Part shown: in pieces, positions 20,501 to 30,700 of the stretch
Position numbering within the stretch: position 1 is the first letter of the stretch
How the letters are laid out: the number at the start of each line of letters is the position of its first letter
NCBI RefSeq assembly: GCF_012516375.2
Contig: NZ_CP051204.2
Coordinates: forward strand, 4,464,001-4,528,000
DNA from: Chitinophaga oryzae
GTDB taxonomy: Bacteria > Bacteroidota > Bacteroidia > Chitinophagales > Chitinophagaceae
Length of the DNA stretch: 64,000 nt
Direction: 5' to 3'
Made by a program: the position numbers and the translations under genes
The notes under the pieces: model-generated
What the model saw: the letters and a program-made list of their open reading frames with translations, nothing else
Database searches by the model: none
Told to the model about the DNA's origin: nothing

Positions 20501-22034
20501 CCAGTTGGTGCAGCAGGTCTTCCTGGTGCTGGTACGCAAAGGCATACCGGTATGGAAAATGCCGGCGGCCTGTCTGCAGCGTAAAAGACATATCTGCCAG
20601 CGCCGGAAGTGTTTCCTGCTGCAGAAAGGCTTTTATCTTTTCCAGGTATCGGCAAACGGAACCGGGCGTACGGGCGGAAACGGTGAACAGTTTCCATGGC
20701 CTGCCCTCTGCCGCCGTTGTGGCAGCCGGAGCTTCTTCCAGCACCGCGTGCGCATTGGTGCCACCGATACCAAACGAACTAACACCGGCTCTCCGCGGCG
20801 TATCACCGGCCGCCGGCCAGGGCTGCAGCCTGGCGTTCACATAAAACGGGCCGCCTTCAAAATCGATCTCCGGATTGGGTGATTGAAAATGTAAACTGGG
20901 CGGGAGTATTTTAAACTTCAGGCTTAGCGCCGTTTTTATAAGTCCCGCCACCCCTGCGGCCGTGTCCAGGTGGCCGATGTTCGTTTTTACAGACCCCAGC
21001 GCACAGGCATGGCTACGGTCCCGGTTAAACGCTGTATTGAGGGCTTCTACTTCAATCGGATCACCCAGGCGCGTACCGGTGCCATGCGCTTCCACGTAAC
21101 TGATACCGGAAGGCGCCGTATCCGCCATCGCCAGGGCCCGCCGTATACAGTCGGCCTGCCCTTCAATACTGGGTGCGGTGAAGCCGACCTTTCTGTTACC
21201 GTCGTTGTTGATGGCGCTACCCTTTATCACTGCATAAATATGGTCCCTGTCCCTGACAGCATCCTGTAAGCGTTTCAACACCACCACGCCTGCTCCTTCG
21301 CCGCCAACGGCGCCACTGGCCAGCGCGTCGAAAGCGCGGCAATGCCCGTCCCGGGAATCGATCATACCCTCCTGGTAAAAGTAGCCTTTCTGTTGCCGCG
21401 TATTCAGGGATACGCCGCCTGCCAGCGCCATGCCTGTTTCCCCCATCAGCAAACTTTTGCATGCCAGGTTAATTGCCACCAGCGATGTGGAGCAGGCTGT
21501 ATTAACCGTAAAGGCCGGCCCACGAAGGTTGAGCTTATAAGACAATAAAGCAGACAGATAATCCTTGTTATTCAACTGTGACAAAGTAAAACTGTCGACT
21601 TCCCGGTTATTTTGCTGCAGCATGGAATACACCTGCCAGTTGAGATCATTTCCTCCCCCGGCATACAGGCCTATCCCCGACTTAACGGTAGCCGGATCGT
21701 ATCCAGCATCTTCCAAAGCCTCCCATACACATTCATGGAAAATGCGGTGCATGGGATTCAGTATACTGGCCTCCTCCGGCCGGTAGCCGAAAAATGCAGC
21801 GTCGAACCGCGTTTTGTGTTCCAGTACTGCATCTGCTTTTACAAAGTCAGGTCGCGCTATGTCCTCCGGTGCAACGCCTGCAGCTGCCAGGTCTTCATCT
21901 GTATAAAAACGGACGGACTCCACGCCATTAGTCAGGTTGTGCCAGAATTCCTGCCAGCAGGAAGCTCCGGGAAACCGGCAGGCCATCCCAATGATGGCGA
22001 TCTCTAAACCCGTATAAGGCTGGTTATGCTTCAT
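17562..22034 (-). CDS. Type I polyketide synthase module KS-AT-KR-ACP
   Basis: The 1490-residue protein has a ketosynthase (AIIGMACRFPG near 12, TACSTSLVA with the active Cys near 179, VEAHGTGT, and NIGHLDTAAG), an acyltransferase (FPGQGSQYNGMA, GHSIGE near 615, and SHAFHS, the malonyl-CoA type), a structural then catalytic ketoreductase (YYPVWKSS; TGGLGKVG near 1131; ITSSLAS and YAAAN) and an acyl carrier domain (GGDSLKA near 1429). No DH, ER or methyltransferase is seen. It would extend the NRPS-2 chain by one malonate and reduce the ketone to an alcohol, giving a statine-like unit on the preceding residue. The ATG overlaps the end of NRPS-2 by 11 bp, which suggests translational coupling, and NRPS-3 follows after 19 bp. 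Confidence 0.95.
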   Translation of the reverse strand: MKHNQPYTGLEIAIIGMACRFPGASCWQEFWHNLTNGVESVRFYTDEDLAAAGVAPEDIARPDFVKADAVLEHKTRFDAAFFGYRPEEASILNPMHRIFHECVWEALEDAGYDPATVKSGIGLYAGGGNDLNWQVYSMLQQNNREVDSFTLSQLNNKDYLSALLSYKLNLRGPAFTVNTACSTSLVAINLACKSLLMGETGMALAGGVSLNTRQQKGYFYQEGMIDSRDGHCRAFDALASGAVGGEGAGVVVLKRLQDAVRDRDHIYAVIKGSAINNDGNRKVGFTAPSIEGQADCIRRALAMADTAPSGISYVEAHGTGTRLGDPIEVEALNTAFNRDRSHACALGSVKTNIGHLDTAAGVAGLIKTALSLKFKILPPSLHFQSPNPEIDFEGGPFYVNARLQPWPAAGDTPRRAGVSSFGIGGTNAHAVLEEAPAATTAAEGRPWKLFTVSARTPGSVCRYLEKIKAFLQQETLPALADMSFTLQTGRRHFPYRYAFAYQHQEDLLHQLDNIPAEAAIRQTAANKPLTVFMFPGQGSQYNGMAQTLYEQEPFIKDILDRGFGIVRQLTGKSLQEVWFAASGAEINRTLYAQPAIFLLEYAMAKQLMAWGVQPDYMIGHSIGELVAACVSGVFSFEDALKIVVKRAALMDRLPAGSMISVSLSRQEADALLNEHVCLAAVNAPEQLVLSGPPDAMQQVTAQLERSGTPHVRLHTSHAFHSAMLDPVLAEFRAALDGIPPGEIKIPFVSNVTGEWITAAEATSPEYWSRHMRETVQLAAGIQTIMATSTDICFIEAGAGHILSGLLKQQLSGDTHIVTVPLIRAAREHVPDGQMLASAITQLWMNGISIDWECYYRDETRRRVPLPVYAFEQTTYPVEVDPFKLGNRYLSAPKKTGWHHWIYYPVWKSSILLPVTGKIKSFLFLSGGTAWETSLVRQLCAAGHEVIQVVADTAFRQVDGKMYFMDPVDKGQFGLLSAALLQQGVHFTDILYGLTAGATDEALVLEAQNRTIHQCYFALAHLVQALQAGGQLNNTHVFLLTDHLFNIHHTENSRYSQALAVGLLNALPQELPVSSSHIDIDSHATLAGLVLELGQASHQERTVAWRGHSRWVSIYQQNETPSPQRQPVKKNGVYLVTGGLGKVGFLLAQHLVGTCQAKVVLTGRRDVEHAGENDEWNIRLKQLQAMGTAVYYRCDAADYDAFETMVSHIKATLGPVLGVIHAAGNIDRRYFELTEDVSVENTLAVLRPKVDGIRNLARVFEKESPDFVWITSSLASVLGGIGFGAYAAANLFMDHYVSSRLQQHPSWKCIGLSEMTLDAAEEAAEARRERKALLPAELIALFEWSAGTPGIPVIWQTAQDLGERLHNTYHAPREAAAILPGEAAVAAIQQRPALSTVFVPAATSTEQILSQIMEQYFGFTGIGVDDDFFELGGDSLKAMILLKRIRLALDVQITVHDFFEARTIRQLATGIDNRLWLLAGENPENAFISII

Positions 22035-25000
22035 CGGTAAACTTGTTTATCAAAAGAAGGCTGTTTTTCATGATGTCTACTGAAGCGTCGGGCGCATCTG
22101 CTGTTGATGGTTGCTGCTCTTCGCCGGTCTGCTCCAGGTATTGGGCCAGGTCGCGGATGGCAGGCAGCCCAAAGGCTTTCACTACCGGCAGGTCTTTATG
22201 GAACTGCTTCCTGATCATGGCCACCATCTTCATGAGTTTAATGGAATTGCCACCCAGCTCAAAGAAAGGCTGCGTTGTGCTGATGGGCACATCGCCCAGT
22301 AGCGTTTGCCATATTTTCACCAGCTGCTGTTCAGTATCTCCGGAGGGCGGCACATAGTCGCCGCCTCCGGCCAGCTGTTGCCCTGCCAGGGCAGGCAAGC
22401 GCTTTTTATCTGTCTTCCCGCTGGTGGTCAATGGCATCTCCGATAGCCGTACATAGCGGGCGGGCAACATATAAGCGGGCAGTATAACGGCAAGGTCTCT
22501 ACGCAGCGAGGTGATGTCCGGCTCCTGGTGACTCACCAGGTATGCCACCAGTTCCATTTGCCCGCCAGTGTCCGGAAGAGCGACCACTGCGCAGGTAGTC
22601 ACATAGGGCAGGCTGTTGATGGCCGCCTCTATCTCCCCGGTTTCGATACGAAAACCCCGTATTTTAACCTGTCCATCTTTTCTGCCCAGGTATTCCAGCT
22701 GACCGTCAGGCAGCCAGCGGCCATAATCCCCTGTCCGGTAAATTTTATTTCCCGGAACGAACGGGTCCGGCACGAACCGCAGGGCTGTCAGTTCGGGGTT
22801 GTTCAAATACCCTCTGGCCAGGCCTGCGCCGGCAATGCATATTTCACCGGTGCCGCCGGGAGGGACCAGCCCGCCTTCCGTATTGAGTACACGGATGGCT
22901 GTGTTCCAGATAGGGCGACCTATGGGTATGCGGGTATCGGCGGCGCCGGTCTCATAATACGTAACATCCACTGCCGCCTCCGTAGGGCCGTACAGGTTAT
23001 GCAGCGTTACTGCTGTATGCCGGTACCAGCGTTGCACCGTCTCCGGCCGCAGCGCCTCTCCGCTGGCGAATACCAGCCGCAGGCCATCCATACCCGCAGG
23101 CATACCCGTTGCCGGCAGCGCATCGATGAATACGTCCAGCATGCCCGGAACAAAATGCAGGCAACTGACGCGATGCGCCACGATCAGCGCCTGTAGACGG
23201 TCAGGCGACAACACCTCTTCCTGGCTGCACAGCACCATGCGGGCGCCCATGCACAGCGGCATAAATATCTCCCATACGGACACGTCAAAGGTGAAATTGG
23301 TCTTTTGCAGGATAACGTCCTCCCTGCTGAACCCATAGTGCTCCCACATCCACCACAACCTGTTCATAACACCATAGTAGGGCATCATCACTCCTTTGGG
23401 CTTTCCGGTGGAACCGGATGTGAAGATCACATACATCAGATCTTCCGGCGTGCCCTGGCATGACAATGGCGCATCGCTGTATTGCGAAGCCTCCGGCTGG
23501 TAAGCAGCCAGCCATTCTTCGCTGATCAACAACGGCCAATGACAGTCGTCCGCAATTTCCTGTACTCTCGATGCCGGGGATGCCGGATCCAGCGGCACAT
23601 AAGCAGCTCCGGCCTTCAGCACGGCCAGCAACGCTATGATCTGCCACTCGTTGCGGGGCAGCTGAACGCCTACGAGGCTTCCCCGGTTAACGCCATAGCG
23701 GGTACGAAGGCAGGTTGCCAGCCTGTTGGCCGCCACGTCCAGTGCACGAAACGTGTATTCGATACTGTTATATATCAGGGCGACAGCTTCCGGCCTGGCG
23801 GCTGCCTGCTCCTCAAACAATACCGGCAATATCCGGTCAGCCGGGAAGACATGCGCCGTATCGTTAAATCCATTCAGCAACTGGTGACAGTCTGCGTCAC
23901 GCAGCATATTCAAATGCCCTACCTGCTGTTCCGGCGAGGCCACTACCGCTTTCAGCAGCTGCCCGTAGTGCGCTGCCAGCCGATGCACGGTATCTTCTTC
24001 AAAGAGCGCGGTATTGTATTCCACCCGGAGTTTAAAGACGGTATCGGTCGCTGTGGCCTCAAAGCCGAGATCGAACCGGGAAGTGGCGCTGGCCGGTTCT
24101 TCCGGCTTAACCTCCAGGCCGTCCAGTACAATAGCCGGGGCCTCCGGCTGGTTCTGCAGGATGAAAGCTGCCTGGAACAGCGGATGCCGGCTGTCATCTC
24201 TCACTTTCGTCAACCGGTCGGCCACCAGTTCAAACGGGATATCCTGGTGATCGAACGCTTCCAGTGTGTTTTGTTTTACCTGTGCCAGCACTTCACGGAA
24301 AGAACCGGCGCCTGACAGTCGAATACGGATAACCAGCATATTGATAAAAAAGCCCACCAGCTGTTCCGCAGCCCGCTGCTGCCTGCCCGCTACCGCCGTT
24401 CCCGTACAGAGGTCTTCCTGCCCGCTGTAACGGTACAGCAACACGTTGAACACTGCCAGCAATGTCATGAACAAGGTAACACCCTCTTCATGGGATAATT
24501 GTTCCAGCTGGCGTTTCAAGCCTATATCAAAATGAAAATAGAGGGCTTTGCCGGCGTGCTGTGCCACCGGGGCACGGGGATAGTCCACAGGTAGCAGCAC
24601 CGGCGTTATCCCGTCCAGTTTCTTTTCCCAGTAGGCAAGCTGCCGTACCAGGTACGCCTGTCCTTCCTGCTTCCGTTGCCAGATGGCATAATCTGCATAT
24701 TGGACCGGCAACGGCGGCAATGTGATAGCGCCACCGTCTTTCAGCAGGCGGTAGTTCTCCATAAACTCACGCACCAGTATCAGTACCGACCAACCGTCGG
24801 CCGCAATATGATGTAATACGATTATCAGTAATCGTTCATCCGTCCCCGTTATAATCATTGCTGCCCGCAGCATGTGGTCCGTTGTGAGCGTAAAAGCCCG
24901 GCTGGAAAAAGCGTGGATGTAACCGGACAAGTCCTGCCCTGCCGGTAGTTCTCCGCAGAAATCAAACTGCCACTTACCGGGCGGCATAATCACCTGGCGG

Positions 25001-27693
25001 ACCTCCCCGTCATTTTCGAGATAGACCGTACGCAATATTTCATGCCTGTCGGCAATCGCACGGATAGCCTTCTCGAGGCATACAGTATCCGTAGTGCCTT
25101 TAAGACGAAGCATCACCGGCAGGTGATAATGTGCGCTGCCTGTCAACTGATGAATGAGCCATAGCCGCTCCTGTCCGAAAGACAAAGGCAGCGCGCCTGT
25201 CCGGCTCTCCGCTGCCGGCAGCAATGGCGGCAGATAAGAAGCCGGCGTGGCCTGCATGGCATTACCATCTCCCCCTGATATCCTGATATAATCAGCCAGT
25301 TGCCGGATACTGGTGTATTGAAAGAGGTCATTGATAGTAATGTCCGCGGTAAAATGTTCCCTGATGATCGCCAGCAGCCTGATCGCCTGCAGGGAGTCGC
25401 CACCGGACTGAAAAAAATCACTGGTTACACTGACATGTTCCAGCTCCAGCACCTCTTTCCAGATATCCGCCAGTTTTCCTTCTATGGCATTCGATGCAGC
25501 AACAACACAGGTCTCTTCCTCCGGCAAGGGCGCCATCTCCTGCAGTTTTTTCCTGTCTGCCTTCCCGTTGTGGGTGACGGGCAATGCAGCGAGTGAACGC
25601 CATACTGCAGGCACCATATAACCCGGCAGCCTTTCGGCTACATAGCTGGTCAGTTTCTCCTGGTCGAATACTGCCCCCGGCACCACAAAAGCAGTCAGCT
25701 GCAGCTGTCCGCCTGCCTGTGCTACCGCCATCACCTCACATTGCTGTACCAGGCCGCTCGCCATCACCACGGCAGCCACTTCTGCCGGCTCTATCCTGTA
25801 ACCACGGACCTTTATCTGATCATCGCGCCTGCCGGTATAAACGATTTTACCGTTAGCCAGCCATTTGCCGGTATCACCGGTATAATACAACCGCTCTCCC
25901 GGCACATCGGGCCAGGGCGTTGTAATGAACCGCTCTGCCGTCAGCGCCGGCTGATGCAGGTATCCGCGGGCCAGGCCGGAACCGCCGATATATATATCGC
26001 CTGGTACGCCCACCGGCAACACCTCCTGGTGAACGCCCAGTATATACACCTGTACATTATCTATCGGCGTGCCGATGCTTTCCATTTCTTCGTCATCCAT
26101 GTCGGGCTGAATAAGATGGATGGTGGTACACACCGTACACTCCGTAGGCCCGTAAGCGTTATAAAAAGACAGGTGGCGGCTCAGGTACCGGGCAGCGGCA
26201 GTATGGAGTTTCTCTCCCGCACTGATGATCACCCGGAGAGAAAGGAAGGTATCCCACGGCAGCGCGCCCAGGTAGGAAGGCGGCAATGTCACTACGGTAA
26301 TCTGCTGTTGCTGCAGCAATGCGGAAAAAAGCTGCGCATCTTTCAGCGCCGGCCTGTCCGCCATCACCAGCCGGGCGCCGGCGCACAGGGCCATAAACAT
26401 TTCGGACACCGCAGCATCGAAGGACAGGGATGCAAACTGCAACACTTTGTCGGATGCCCGTATATCGAACTGCCGAATCTGGCATTGTATCATATTCAGC
26501 AAGCCGCCGTGTTCCAGCATCACGCCTTTCGGCGTACCGGTAGTACCGCTGGTGTATATCACATAGGCCAGCGAACCAGGCAGGATGGCCGTTACCGGCT
26601 CTTCCCGGGTCTCAGGAAGATGATGCTGGCCGTTGTCCAGCAAAAAGATTTCTCCCTGGTAATCGGGCTGTTCTGCCAGTTGGTCTATGTCTGTCAACAG
26701 TAACTTAACACCGGCATCGGCTAAAATCCACGCTTTCCTTTTGGCCGGCAGCGCCGTGTCCAGCGGCAGGTAAACGGCGCCGGCTTTCAGAATGGCCAGC
26801 ATGGCGACCACCCATTTATCGGAAGGTGGCACCATCAGCGCAACAATTTCTTCAGCGCCCGGATGATAATGGGTTTTCAGGTACCCCGCCAGTTTATTGA
26901 CTTCCCTGTTCAGCTCTTCATAGGTGAGCATTGTATCACCATATGCAAGGGCTATCGCATCGGGTGTGGCGCTAACGTATTTTTCAAACAGGGAGATCAC
27001 TGTCTGATTCTCATGCCGTTCCCTGGCAGTACGGTTAAATCCGTGCACGATCATCTCCCGTTGTGCAACATCCAGCAGCGTCATGTTTTTCACCATGCAG
27101 TCCAACTGCCCGGCATACGACAGCACCTGCACCCACTGCCGGAATAGCTGTGCGATGAAGTAGCCGGTAAAAGCTTGCTGATCATAATGAAAATGCAGGC
27201 TTATTTTGTCTGCCTCTCTGCAGATATCGATACGGAGATCATCATCAGCTGTCTGAACACCGGCGTGGATTTCCGGATACGCCAGCAGGACGTTTGATAA
27301 CGGCCGGTGTGCTGCCGGCGACGTATAAGCCGTCTTTAAAGCATGGTTCACGCTATTCAGGAGCTGCCGCAGCGAACTGGTGTCAGGGACATTCACACTT
27401 ACCATGATACGTTCTTCCCTGCCTGTCTGCACGGCCATTAACGGTATTCCCAGGGTGATACGGTCCGCCTGCAGGAGTTTCTTCAATACAATGCTCAGTG
27501 TACCAAACAAACATACATACAAGGCAGAGGCATCTTCTCTCGTAATCTGCAGCAGCGTGGTGGCTACCGTAGCCGGTATCCAGCCAGTGTAGCCGGCAAA
27601 ACTATGGTATGCCCCGGTGGCAGCCCGTTCCCGGAAAACAAACGGAGGTTCAATAGTCAGCGGAGACTGTTGCTCCGATACTTGTTCGGTCAT
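22024..27693 (-). CDS. NRPS-2: half C domain-A-T-C-A-T
   Basis: The first 215 or so residues of this 1889-residue protein correspond to only the C-terminal lobe of a condensation domain; there is no HHxxxDG. Then follow A-1 (TSGTTGTPKG near 383), T-1 (GGDSLQA near 761), a complete C domain (HHIAADGWS near 960), A-2 (TSGSTGKPKG near 1423) and T-2 (GGNSIKLMK near 1812). Pocket residues for A-1 read DASTIAAVCK, close to known Tyr/Phe-type codes. A-2 reads DVWHFSLVDK, the serine type seen in EntF. NRPS-1 ends with a complete C domain, so the half domain here is redundant for catalysis and may be a relic or a docking surface. It starts 12 bp after NRPS-1. Confidence 0.95.
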   Translation of the reverse strand: MTEQVSEQQSPLTIEPPFVFRERAATGAYHSFAGYTGWIPATVATTLLQITREDASALYVCLFGTLSIVLKKLLQADRITLGIPLMAVQTGREERIMVSVNVPDTSSLRQLLNSVNHALKTAYTSPAAHRPLSNVLLAYPEIHAGVQTADDDLRIDICREADKISLHFHYDQQAFTGYFIAQLFRQWVQVLSYAGQLDCMVKNMTLLDVAQREMIVHGFNRTARERHENQTVISLFEKYVSATPDAIALAYGDTMLTYEELNREVNKLAGYLKTHYHPGAEEIVALMVPPSDKWVVAMLAILKAGAVYLPLDTALPAKRKAWILADAGVKLLLTDIDQLAEQPDYQGEIFLLDNGQHHLPETREEPVTAILPGSLAYVIYTSGTTGTPKGVMLEHGGLLNMIQCQIRQFDIRASDKVLQFASLSFDAAVSEMFMALCAGARLVMADRPALKDAQLFSALLQQQQITVVTLPPSYLGALPWDTFLSLRVIISAGEKLHTAAARYLSRHLSFYNAYGPTECTVCTTIHLIQPDMDDEEMESIGTPIDNVQVYILGVHQEVLPVGVPGDIYIGGSGLARGYLHQPALTAERFITTPWPDVPGERLYYTGDTGKWLANGKIVYTGRRDDQIKVRGYRIEPAEVAAVVMASGLVQQCEVMAVAQAGGQLQLTAFVVPGAVFDQEKLTSYVAERLPGYMVPAVWRSLAALPVTHNGKADRKKLQEMAPLPEEETCVVAASNAIEGKLADIWKEVLELEHVSVTSDFFQSGGDSLQAIRLLAIIREHFTADITINDLFQYTSIRQLADYIRISGGDGNAMQATPASYLPPLLPAAESRTGALPLSFGQERLWLIHQLTGSAHYHLPVMLRLKGTTDTVCLEKAIRAIADRHEILRTVYLENDGEVRQVIMPPGKWQFDFCGELPAGQDLSGYIHAFSSRAFTLTTDHMLRAAMIITGTDERLLIIVLHHIAADGWSVLILVREFMENYRLLKDGGAITLPPLPVQYADYAIWQRKQEGQAYLVRQLAYWEKKLDGITPVLLPVDYPRAPVAQHAGKALYFHFDIGLKRQLEQLSHEEGVTLFMTLLAVFNVLLYRYSGQEDLCTGTAVAGRQQRAAEQLVGFFINMLVIRIRLSGAGSFREVLAQVKQNTLEAFDHQDIPFELVADRLTKVRDDSRHPLFQAAFILQNQPEAPAIVLDGLEVKPEEPASATSRFDLGFEATATDTVFKLRVEYNTALFEEDTVHRLAAHYGQLLKAVVASPEQQVGHLNMLRDADCHQLLNGFNDTAHVFPADRILPVLFEEQAAARPEAVALIYNSIEYTFRALDVAANRLATCLRTRYGVNRGSLVGVQLPRNEWQIIALLAVLKAGAAYVPLDPASPASRVQEIADDCHWPLLISEEWLAAYQPEASQYSDAPLSCQGTPEDLMYVIFTSGSTGKPKGVMMPYYGVMNRLWWMWEHYGFSREDVILQKTNFTFDVSVWEIFMPLCMGARMVLCSQEEVLSPDRLQALIVAHRVSCLHFVPGMLDVFIDALPATGMPAGMDGLRLVFASGEALRPETVQRWYRHTAVTLHNLYGPTEAAVDVTYYETGAADTRIPIGRPIWNTAIRVLNTEGGLVPPGGTGEICIAGAGLARGYLNNPELTALRFVPDPFVPGNKIYRTGDYGRWLPDGQLEYLGRKDGQVKIRGFRIETGEIEAAINSLPYVTTCAVVALPDTGGQMELVAYLVSHQEPDITSLRRDLAVILPAYMLPARYVRLSEMPLTTSGKTDKKRLPALAGQQLAGGGDYVPPSGDTEQQLVKIWQTLLGDVPISTTQPFFELGGNSIKLMKMVAMIRKQFHKDLPVVKAFGLPAIRDLAQYLEQTGEEQQPSTADAPDASVDIMKNSLLLINKFTDEA

Positions 27694-27705
27694 CTCAAAA
27701 AACGA

Positions 27706-30700
27706 TTAAAAATTTATTGAAAAATGGTTTTTCAAATCCTCCACAGTAGTGGTGGCATCTTCTCCTGTCCCAACGGAGGCGACAGGTATATCGGGAGAGC
27801 CAGCCAGTTGCGTGAGTATAGAAAGGAAACGGTCCATCAGTAACCGGATGGTATGCCGGCGAAACAAAGCGAGATTATATTCAAAATTAACGGTGAACCG
27901 GTCTTCCCGCTCAATAAACTCCATGCGGAGGTCCACCGATGACGTAGTGTTATCAAAAGGGAGCACCGTTACCTCCATTTCCCCCATGCGGGTAGCTTCC
28001 TGCCGGTGCACCTGCAGGTTCTGCAATACAACCACCACATCAAACAGTGGCGCCCTGCCGGCATCTCTTGTATAGCGCAGCTCCGAAACGACTTTATCGA
28101 AAGGATACTCCTGGTGCTTACTGGCTTCCAGCATAGACTGACGGACAGCCATCACCACGTCTCGGTAAGTGTAATGGTGCTCAAGGCGGGTACGCAAGGC
28201 CAGCGTATTCAGGTAAAAGCCTACCTGCATTTCCAGTTCGGCATGACTTCTCAGCGAAACGGGATACCCCACCACAATATCCTGATCTCCTGTATACCGG
28301 AACAGGAGCACTTTTGCAGCAGCCATCAGCAGGTTGTATAAGCTTACCCCCCAACTTCCCGCCAGCGCCTGCATCCGGGCATAAACATCAGGAGGGATGC
28401 TATCCGAAACGATGCCCGCCCCGGGCATGAATACGGCAGGTCTTGCAAAATCCGTTGGCAGGTTAAGACGGGGAATCCCTCCACCCAACTGTGAGAGCCA
28501 GTACGTGCGATGCGCGGCCATGCTCTCCTGCTGCAGCTGTTCCTGCTGCCAGCAGGCATAGTCCTTGTATTGTAAACGTAACGGCGGCAGCACTGCTTCC
28601 TCCCCGTTGCTATAAGCTTCGTATAAACGCAGCACCTCTCCCACGATCACTTCCATTGACCAGCCATCGGTGATAATGTGATGCAGGGTCAGTACAAATA
28701 CATATTCTGACGCACCCGTACGCAGCAGTCTTGCCCGTATCAAAGGCCCTTGTGACAAGTCAAATGCCGTTGTTTGTTCCGACGCCACCACACTGCTCAC
28801 CGTCTCCGCCGCCGCACGCAGGTCTGTTTCTTCCAGGTGGAAACCGCAGGCGGCAATATCCAGTATTTGTTGCACCGGCATACCGTCTACCGTCTTAAAA
28901 ACGGTGCGGAGGCTCTCATGCCGCGCCACCACCGCCTGCAACGACTGCCGGAAGGCGTCCCTGTCCAGCGGGCCGCTCATCCTGTAGGCGCCGCAGATAT
29001 TGTAAGCTACAGCCCCTTCGGGGAACTGGCTCAGGATCCATAAGCGCCTTTGCGCATGCGACAGTTCATAGTATGGTCGAGGTGCTGCCAGCGGGACCGT
29101 CCCCGTGGCCACCGACGGTGACAACGCCTCCACGATGCCTGCCAGCTCCGATATCACCGGATGATCAAACAGGTCCTGCAATCCGGGGGAAACTCCCAGC
29201 TCGCGGTGAATGCGGGACAGTATCTGCATGGCACGCAGACTATGGCCGCCCAGTTCAAAAAAATTATCCTGTACGCCTATACGTTCCTGCACAAGTACTT
29301 CCTCCCATATACGCACCAGCAGGCGCTCCAGCGCCGATGCAGGTGCTACGTAACCGCTGCTCCCGGCCACACCCTGGACCGCCGGCAGCTGTTTCCTGTC
29401 TACCTTCCCGTTGGCTGACATGGGCAGCTGCTCCAGGACAGCGATATAACCCGGTACCATATACGAAGGCAGCACTTCCTTTGCATAAGCCTGCAGTTCC
29501 GCTACGCTGACCGTATCCTGCAACACCACGTAGGCCGTCAGAAACGTGTTCCCGTCTGATCCCTGCCCTGCCACCACCGCCGCCTGTTTGACAGCCGTAT
29601 GTTGCTGTAGTGCATGCTCTATCTCCCCGGGCTCTACGCGGTAGCCCCGGACCTTCACCTGGTCGTCGCTGCGGCCGCCGAACAATATGCGGCCGTTGTG
29701 GTCCCACCGGCCTACGTCGCCTGTGCGGTAAATACGCCCGCTGCTGCGGAAAGGATGGGCGATGAAGCGGGCGGCCGTCATCGCTTCCTGCCCACGGTAG
29801 CCGCGGGCCAGGCCCGCGCCGCCGATATAAATATCACCTGCAACGCCTTCCGGCAAAGGTTGCAGGCGATCATTCAAAATATAAATTTCTGTATTGCAGA
29901 TAGGACGGCCTATGCTCAGCGCATCGTCCGGCACCGTTATCTGTTGCATGCACGACCAGATAGTCGTTTCCGTAGGGCCGTACATATTCCAGCAGGCGGC
30001 ACATTCCTGCAGCAGCCGCCGGGCAACTTCCACCGGCATCCGTTCCCCGCCGCACAGCGCGGTCATGGTCCTGTTGCCACGCCAGCCGGCGTCCAGCAAC
30101 AGCTGCCACAGTCCGGGCGTACACTGCATCAGGTCAGGCTGCGACTCCGTCAGCAGCGCCGACAGCCCTATCGCATCCTGCACCTGCTCCCGCGATGCGA
30201 TGATCACCGTACCGCCGCTGATCAACGGCAGCAACAGTTCCAGCACAGATATGTCAAAGGCATAGGTAGTCACCGCCAGCAAACGCATGCCCTCCCGTAT
30301 GTTCAAACGGGACTGCATACTCAGCAGGAAGTTGATCACCGCGCTGTGCGGCACTTCCACGCCTTTAGGCTGACCTGTAGAACCGGATGTATACATGACA
30401 TAGGCCAGTCCCCCGGCATCATAGTGTGCTGTAAAAGCGGCCGTTTCGGTATCCGTGCTGTGGTCGTCCACCAGCAGCGGTACAAATCCCTGCTCCAGCA
30501 GCCACGGCGCATAACGCGCCGTCGTCACCACCTCCCGCACACCGCTCTGTTCCAGGATATACTTTATCCGTGGCTCCGGATGCTCCGGATCAATGGGCAC
30601 ATAAGCTACGCCCGCACGAAGGATGCCCAGGATACCCGACAACATCTTCCAGGACCGGTCCAGCATAATGCCCGCCACGCCGCCGGTCGTCTGCTGCAGG

